Below, in pieces: positions 30,324-35,176 of a stretch of DNA of 35,176 bases. This DNA comes from UBA1049 sp964525815. GTDB lineage: Bacteria; Bacillota; Clostridia; Oscillospirales; CAG-382. Every line of letters begins with the position of its first letter. The stretch's first letter is position 1. Made by a program: the position numbers and the translations under genes. The DNA lies in assembly GCA_964525815.1 (NCBI GenBank), contig CAZGJQ010000010.1, positions 1 to 35,176 on the forward strand, written 5' to 3'. The notes under the pieces are model-generated. The model was not told the DNA's origin. It searched no databases and was given only the letters and a program-made list of their open reading frames with translations.

Positions 30324-32612
30324 ATGGGACAAAAAACAGAAAACCAAACAAAGCTTATTGCCGAGAGACTGAGATTTGCACGCATTAACGCCGATATATC
30401 GGCGGCAAAAATGGCGATTGCCTGCGATATGAGCGAGGAGGAATACAGAGTACTTGAGAAGGGCGACAGGGATTTTTCCTTCACCTTTCTGTATAAGTGC
30501 GCTATTGCTCTTGGTATGGATATATCCGAGCTAGCAGCGGGAGTAGACCCAAAGCTTGCTTTTTATAGCATTACCCGTGCCGGAGAGGGAATGCCTATAA
30601 AACGACGGGAGGGCTTTGATTACAGGCATATGGCTCCGCTTCTTAAAAACAGGATGTCCGAGCCCTTTGTGGTAACCGCAAAGTATTCCCCCGAAGCGCA
30701 AAACAAGCCTATTCCGCTTTCCACGCACAAGGGGCAGGAATTCAATATGGTGCTGAAGGGCTCTATGAGGCTTCAGCTGGACGACCACATTGAAACATTG
30801 AACGAAGGGGACACCGTTTATTATGACGCCTCGCACAGGCACGGTATGATTGCGGTGGGAGAAGCGGATTGTACATTCCTCGCAATAGTTTATAAGGCAG
30901 CGGATACATCGTTGACTGATACCGAGCCCACTCCGGTTAAGCTTATTAAGGAGAGGTCTAAGGAAGCAGTATTAAAGTACGAGAATCTGATTTACCGCAA
31001 GTTCGTTAAAGAAACGATAAACCAGGACGGTACGCTGGAGAGCTTTGAGGCTATACCGACACCTAACTTCAATTTTGCATATGACGTGCTTGATGCTCTG
31101 GCGGAGAAATGCCCCGATAAGAAAGCGTTGGTCTGGGTATCCGCAGATAAGCAAAACCGAAGCTTTACCTTCTCTGAGATGAGCAGGCTGACGAACAAAA
31201 CCGCAAACTATTTCCGCTCTCTCGGTATCGGAAGGGGAGACCGGGTAATGCTGGTGCTAAAACGTCATTATCAGTTCTGGATGGCAATTCTTGCGCTGCA
31301 TAAGCTGGGAGCGGTTGCGATACCCGCAACTCATCTTCTGATGGAGAAGGATTATGTCTACCGATTTGACTCCGCAAAGGTAAAGGCAATTATTTGTGCC
31401 GCAGACGGGGAATGCACCGCCGAAGCGGACAAAGCGGCCGGACAGTGTTCAACCCTAAAGATAAAATCAATTGTGGGAGGAAGCAGGGAGGGCTGGTCCG
31501 ATTTCGACAGCGGAGTCCAAGCGCAAAGCGATGAGCTTAAGCGGGTGGAAACAAGCAAGGATGATCCGTCTATAATGTTCTTCACCTCCGGAACCACCGG
31601 TTATCCAAAAATAGCTGCTCACTCGGCAACCTATCCGCTCGGACATATAATAACAGCCCGCTGGTGGCACTATTGTGACCCCGACGGACTGCACTTCACC
31701 GTTTCCGATACGGGCTGGGGTAAAGCGCTGTGGGGCAAGCTGTACGGTCAATGGTTCTGTGAATGCGCAGTCTTTGTATATGATATGGAGAAGTTTACAG
31801 CGGACGATTTACTCCCCATGTTTGCAGAGTATAATATTACCTCCTTCTGCGCTCCTCCTACAATATACAGGTTCCTAATCAAGGAGGATTTGTCAAAATA
31901 CGATTTATCCTCAATAAAATATGCCACAACAGCTGGAGAGGCGCTTAATCCGGAGGTATTCAACCGTTTTAAGGAGGCCACGGGGCTTGTTATCATGGAG
32001 GGCTTCGGGCAGACCGAAACCACGCTTACCATAGGGAACCTTTACGGCACAGAGCCGAAAATAGGCTCGATGGGACTTCCCTCTCCCGCATACGATATTG
32101 ATATTTTGCGGGAGGACGGTTCTCCGGCGGATGTCGGCGAGGTAGGGGAAATATCTCTTCGCACCGGCAGGAATGTATGCGGTATGTTTATGGGTTATTA
32201 CGGTGATGAAGAAAAGACCAAGGAGGTCTGGAGCGACAGCATTTATCGTACAGGGGACACCGCATGGAAGGACGAGGACGGCTATTACTGGTATGTCGGC
32301 AGGGTGGACGATGTTATCAAATCCAGCGGCTACCGTATAGGTCCGTTTGAGATTGAGAGCGTCATTATGGAGCTCCCCTATGTATTGGAATGCGCCGTAA
32401 CCGGAGTTCCGGACGAGACAAGAGGGCAGCTTGTCAAGGCAACCATAGTTTTAACCAAGGGAACAAAGCCCAGCGAGGAGCTGAAAAAGGAGATTCAGGA
32501 GTATGTCAAGAACCACACCGCTCCCTACAAGTACCCCCGCAGGATTGATTTTGCCGAGAGCTTACCCAAAACAATAAGCGGTAAGATTCGCCGTGTTGAG
32601 CTTAAGGATTAA
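30324..32612 (+). CDS. XRE-cupin-acyl-CoA synthetase fusion
   Basis: A 762-residue three-part protein: XRE-type helix-turn-helix (about 9-72), cupin (about 118-190, including THKGQEFNMVLKG and HRHG), then an AMP-forming acyl-CoA synthetase (about 245-762). The ligase carries the P-loop TSGTTGYPK (421-429), SDTGWGKALWG typical of the medium-chain MACS/ACSM subfamily, YRTGDTAWKDEDGYYWYVGR, and the catalytic lysine K754 in KTISGKIRR. It should activate a short or branched carboxylate to its CoA ester with ATP. GGAGG and the ATG at 30324 fix the start. It is monocistronic behind a T-box, which suggests a product feeding amino-acid (isoleucine) synthesis. The HTH-cupin part may sense the acid and regulate genes (inference). 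Confidence 0.88.
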   Translation: MGQKTENQTKLIAERLRFARINADISAAKMAIACDMSEEEYRVLEKGDRDFSFTFLYKCAIALGMDISELAAGVDPKLAFYSITRAGEGMPIKRREGFDYRHMAPLLKNRMSEPFVVTAKYSPEAQNKPIPLSTHKGQEFNMVLKGSMRLQLDDHIETLNEGDTVYYDASHRHGMIAVGEADCTFLAIVYKAADTSLTDTEPTPVKLIKERSKEAVLKYENLIYRKFVKETINQDGTLESFEAIPTPNFNFAYDVLDALAEKCPDKKALVWVSADKQNRSFTFSEMSRLTNKTANYFRSLGIGRGDRVMLVLKRHYQFWMAILALHKLGAVAIPATHLLMEKDYVYRFDSAKVKAIICAADGECTAEADKAAGQCSTLKIKSIVGGSREGWSDFDSGVQAQSDELKRVETSKDDPSIMFFTSGTTGYPKIAAHSATYPLGHIITARWWHYCDPDGLHFTVSDTGWGKALWGKLYGQWFCECAVFVYDMEKFTADDLLPMFAEYNITSFCAPPTIYRFLIKEDLSKYDLSSIKYATTAGEALNPEVFNRFKEATGLVIMEGFGQTETTLTIGNLYGTEPKIGSMGLPSPAYDIDILREDGSPADVGEVGEISLRTGRNVCGMFMGYYGDEEKTKEVWSDSIYRTGDTAWKDEDGYYWYVGRVDDVIKSSGYRIGPFEIESVIMELPYVLECAVTGVPDETRGQLVKATIVLTKGTKPSEELKKEIQEYVKNHTAPYKYPRRIDFAESLPKTISGKIRRVELKD

Positions 32613-32625
32613 GCATTTGTAGAAT

Positions 32626-32664
32626 AACCCCTCATAGGTTTAAGCACCTATGAGGGGTTTTATA
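32626..32664 (+). terminator. Terminator after the acyl-CoA synthetase gene
   Basis: ACCCCTCATAGGT (32627-32639) and ACCTATGAGGGGT (32646-32658) with a 6-base loop and a TTTT tail. It lies 15 bases after the stop; the converging glycosidase-like gene ends at 32687. Confidence 0.9.
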
Positions 32665-32686
32665 CTGTGAAGAAATTTTATACTAT

Positions 32687-35065
32687 TTACTCTATGGAAA
32701 ATATGTCATAGCTACCCAAAAAGTGTCGTTTAATCCTTAAATAGTCCGCTGCTTTTACTGCAACCCCGTCGGTTATGGCGGCGGCTTTGGTTTGGTATTG
32801 GTCGGCTTCATAGGTTCCGAGGAATATCCGCTTCGATATCAGATAGTCTGCGCTGTTTATTACACCGTCCCCGTTGATATCCCCCTTTATAATCACGGTG
32901 TAGGTGAACTTTCCGTTGGAGAGCACGCAGCCGGTACCTATTTTTTCACTGTCCGACAGGCTTTTTCCGTTTCTGTTCAGCACGAATGTATTTCCGCCTA
33001 AAAGCGTCTTTGCCTCCGCAGCCGTCATGCTTTGAACTGTACCGGGGGAAAACCCCAGAGCTATAGTATCAGCCCCTGTGGGTACCTCGGTAAAATATTC
33101 GGATACGACATTGAAAACGCTTAAGCCGTTAACGGCGATTCTTTCGGCGTATCTCAAATCATCGAGCAGCGCTCTCCTTGCGGAAGAATTGTTCATTGTA
33201 TTCACAACGGCAATCGCATTATTTATGGCGATTACTGTTTGATTTGTCAAGCTCTCCGAGACGGTTGCCGTTGCGGCGTCAAGCAGGGTTATAATATCGA
33301 CAGCTTGGGCGCTCGTAATGCCCTCGTGCGGAAGAATCACCTGCTCTATGCGGGTTTTTGCCTGCTGGATAAGCAGCGCAACCGACATTCTCTCGTCATA
33401 GGTGGGAGAAAGTGCTCTGTTTCTGTATAGGGAAGAAGTCAGGAGGTCTCCTATCCCCTTGCTGAGGTAAGAACCCGCTTCAAAGAACACCGAGCCATCA
33501 GCCTTTATTTTCGCCATGGCGGCTGCCTGCCGGAGCATATCCGAGGCGTCGAATTCGGTTACAAAAGCACCCAGACCAACTCCGACATAGCAGTTGCCGG
33601 TAATTGCTAGTAGGCTGTCCATCATGGCAACATAGCCCTCGCCGTATGCCATGGGATGAATCATATCGAGAAGTCCTTCCCTCAGCCATTTTTTGCTGTC
33701 CTGATAAAGGTTACTGTATGCATAGCTTAAATCCGCACCGACATCCGCACTCAGAACCGCCTGCGGTCTTATTCTGTTTACAAGCTCCCTGACCGACCTG
33801 ACCATATCGGTAACGCAGTCGGCTCTGAAGGCTACCCAGTTGTTCCAGTAAGAGGCGCCGGTATCATATGAGGGCTTTATACCGTATTCTGCCTTGAAAG
33901 CGTTAAGGGTTGCCTCATCATAACCGAAATCAACACTGCTCCTGTCGGTATAGCGGATATAATCCAGCTGAAATCCGTCAATATCGTAATTTGACAGAAT
34001 ATATTCGTATGTTCCAAGCAAAAAATCCTTCACCTCGGGATTTGCGGGGCTCAAAAACATATATCTGTTCCAATCCTCGGGTGCATAATATTCGCCCGTA
34101 TTGGTAAGAGAGAGCCACTCGGGCTTTTTCGCTCCTACGCTTTTTGAGTAATTACTGCTGTTTCCGTGCCCGACATAATAAACAGGCATCCAGACATGCA
34201 GCTCCATGTCTCTTTTATGACAAGCATCAATAAACGCCTGAAGCATATCAAAGCCCTTCCACTCCGGATTCTGCTCAAACAGACTGTCCTTAGGCATTGG
34301 CATTATCATGGTTGAATTGTACAATGTTTCAATGCATACCATATTTATTCCGGCGTCATAGAGCTGTCCGACATATTCCTCTACCTGTGCGGCTGTGGTC
34401 TGGGTGGGACGAATCCACACACCCCTTATTTCCACGCTTGCACTTTCGGTGCACAGGTATGACAGCTCCTCTATCTCTTTAATAATAGGTGCTGCGGCAG
34501 CTTCTACATCATAGGAATTATCTGCTTCGTATGCTGACACAACCTCGTTATAATCGAGTGCAATCTTGTCTATTCCAGCCGATATGATATCGTAATCGAT
34601 AATACGGTAATTCTGTAAGGCGAGACCAAACTTATCCAGCAAATCATTGTATCCGGTCTCAAGATTAATAAGCGTGGTTTCCTTGTCATATGTAAAGGTT
34701 AGCTCCCATTGATCATAGGAGGCCTTCATACCTATTACAACATTTTCCTTGAGCCAGTTCACCGATACACCGTGTCCCGAAATCACAAAGGAATTCTCCT
34801 CTTCGGGTATGTAGCTGTTATTGCCACCGACTGCGGTTACGACTCCGGAAGTAACAACCACCTCATATCCCCACTCATTGGTATAGGTATAGTCCCCGCA
34901 GTGATTATATATAACCATGAAGTCGGTTAATCTGAAAACATTAACTCCGTCAATATATGTGGACACACTGTATTCCGTTGCGTTTGCGGTAACCACATTT
35001 ACGGGAATCATTCCGAAAAGGAGCAGTACTGTCAATAGAATCATCAGGGCTCTGCTTTTTTTCAT
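32687..35065 (-). CDS. Secreted GHL10-type glycosidase-like protein with dockerin-like tail
   Basis: A 792-residue protein: signal peptide (1 to about 29, ending in VTANA), an N-terminal beta-rich region (30-205), a TIM-barrel domain of the GHL10/DUF187 type (about 210-540), a helical linker (about 555-665) and the dockerin-like module (about 667-787). Diagnostic stretches are EIRGVWIRPTQTT, YDAGINMVCIETLYNS, HVWMPVYYVG, IDGFQLDYIRYTDRS and MIHPMAYGEGY. GHL10 proteins act on cell-wall or other glycans, and this substrate is not known. The first calcium loop DINGDGVINSAD (729-740) is intact, while the second repeat (KAADYLRIKRHFLGSYDI) has no loop. GAGGTGAG precedes the ATG. Confidence 0.85.
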   Translation of the reverse strand: MKKSRALMILLTVLLLFGMIPVNVVTANATEYSVSTYIDGVNVFRLTDFMVIYNHCGDYTYTNEWGYEVVVTSGVVTAVGGNNSYIPEEENSFVISGHGVSVNWLKENVVIGMKASYDQWELTFTYDKETTLINLETGYNDLLDKFGLALQNYRIIDYDIISAGIDKIALDYNEVVSAYEADNSYDVEAAAAPIIKEIEELSYLCTESASVEIRGVWIRPTQTTAAQVEEYVGQLYDAGINMVCIETLYNSTMIMPMPKDSLFEQNPEWKGFDMLQAFIDACHKRDMELHVWMPVYYVGHGNSSNYSKSVGAKKPEWLSLTNTGEYYAPEDWNRYMFLSPANPEVKDFLLGTYEYILSNYDIDGFQLDYIRYTDRSSVDFGYDEATLNAFKAEYGIKPSYDTGASYWNNWVAFRADCVTDMVRSVRELVNRIRPQAVLSADVGADLSYAYSNLYQDSKKWLREGLLDMIHPMAYGEGYVAMMDSLLAITGNCYVGVGLGAFVTEFDASDMLRQAAAMAKIKADGSVFFEAGSYLSKGIGDLLTSSLYRNRALSPTYDERMSVALLIQQAKTRIEQVILPHEGITSAQAVDIITLLDAATATVSESLTNQTVIAINNAIAVVNTMNNSSARRALLDDLRYAERIAVNGLSVFNVVSEYFTEVPTGADTIALGFSPGTVQSMTAAEAKTLLGGNTFVLNRNGKSLSDSEKIGTGCVLSNGKFTYTVIIKGDINGDGVINSADYLISKRIFLGTYEADQYQTKAAAITDGVAVKAADYLRIKRHFLGSYDIFSIE

Positions 35066-35084
35066 TTTCTCTCACCTCTGAGCA

Positions 35085-35110
35085 AGAGCCGGCATATTGC
35101 TGCCGGCTCT
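35085..35110. terminator. Hairpin between two minus-strand genes
   Basis: AGAGCCGGCA (35085-35094) and TGCCGGCTCT (35101-35110) with a 6-base loop: a perfect 10-bp stem. On the minus strand only TTGCTC follows, a weak tail, so this may be a leaky terminator of the gene entering from the right or an mRNA-protecting hairpin. Confidence 0.6.
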
Positions 35111-35119
35111 CTTCAAATA

Positions 35120-35176
35120 TTATTTATTCTTTTTGCGTGCGAATAAAACTCCGCCGGCTGCGATAATTAAAACAAC
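35120..35176 (-). CDS. C-terminal tail of a membrane- or wall-anchored protein
   Basis: Reading the minus strand from the window edge to a TAA at 35122-35120 gives 18 residues, VVLIIAAGGVLFARKKNK: a hydrophobic helix and a basic end. This is typical of the tail of sortase-sorted surface proteins or of single-span membrane proteins. The LPxTG motif, if present, would lie beyond the window. It is upstream of, and in line with, the secreted glycosidase-like gene. Confidence 0.55.
   Translation of the reverse strand, partial: VVLIIAAGGVLFARKKNK

Noticed and set aside
1..35176. CRISPR arrays, tRNA or rRNA genes, insertion sequences, prophage or conjugation genes
   Set aside because: No regularly spaced repeats, cloverleaf candidates, transposase or integrase motifs were seen on either strand; the window appears to be stable chromosomal DNA.

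Overview
The window looks like chromosomal DNA of an anaerobic, spore-forming, single-membrane member of the Clostridia, probably a Ruminococcaceae/Oscillospiraceae-type gut, rumen or digester bacterium. The grounds are an intact pro-sigma-K gene, two CotF-type spore coat genes, pyruvate formate-lyase with its activase, strong AGGAGG ribosome sites, Firmicute-type riboswitches (c-di-GMP-I and T-box), several secreted proteins ending in dockerin-like modules, and a Tad pilus locus that lacks an outer-membrane secretin. The assignment rests on content only; no database was searched.

Layout. 1-120: tail of an unidentified gene. 121-373: a c-di-GMP-I (GEMM-I) riboswitch followed by an intrinsic terminator. 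436-9000: a Tad/Flp pilus operon (prepilin peptidase, Flp pilin, TadE, TadG, CpaB, CpaE, CpaF, TadB, TadC), then a DUF192 gene and a DivIVA-like coiled-coil gene, closed by a strong terminator. 9001-13046: thiamine pyrophosphokinase behind a repeat-rich promoter region, pro-sigma-K, a small membrane export protein, a TIM-barrel sugar isomerase-like protein and a short Gfo/Idh/MocA-like protein. 13099-13659: a small secreted protein ending in a half-degenerate dockerin. 13715-16681 (minus): pflB-pflA. 17088-18821: ABC half-transporter. 18890-20785 (minus): membrane-bound nucleotide-sugar dehydratase of the CapD/WbpM type. 21122-22663: secreted subtilisin with a full dockerin. 22859-26583 (minus): operon of a membrane-anchored solute-binding protein, a GH26-like lipoprotein and a metallo-beta-lactamase-fold hydrolase. 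26726-27231: two CotF-type coat proteins. 27379-29962: a large secreted protein (CBM9/DOMON-like domain, two cohesin-like repeats, dockerin-like tail) and an overlapping lipoprotein gene. 30013-32612: a T-box leader with an apparent isoleucine (ATC) specifier controlling an XRE-cupin-acyl-CoA synthetase fusion. 32687-35065 (minus): secreted GHL10-type glycosidase-like protein with a dockerin-like tail. 35120-35176 (minus): tail of a membrane- or wall-anchored protein.

How it fits together. The left part appears to be a surface-attachment system whose transcription is gated by cyclic di-GMP. The right part carries a dispersed set of extracellular proteins (protease, glycosidase-like proteins, a scaffoldin-like protein) sharing dockerin-type modules, as in organisms that assemble surface enzyme complexes. 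The most striking regulatory unit is the T-box in front of a medium-chain-type acyl-CoA synthetase. A plausible reading is uncharged-tRNA(Ile) control of branched short-chain acid (2-methylbutyrate) activation, which would feed isoleucine synthesis by reductive carboxylation. That is an inference from the leader and the enzyme family, not something the sequence proves.
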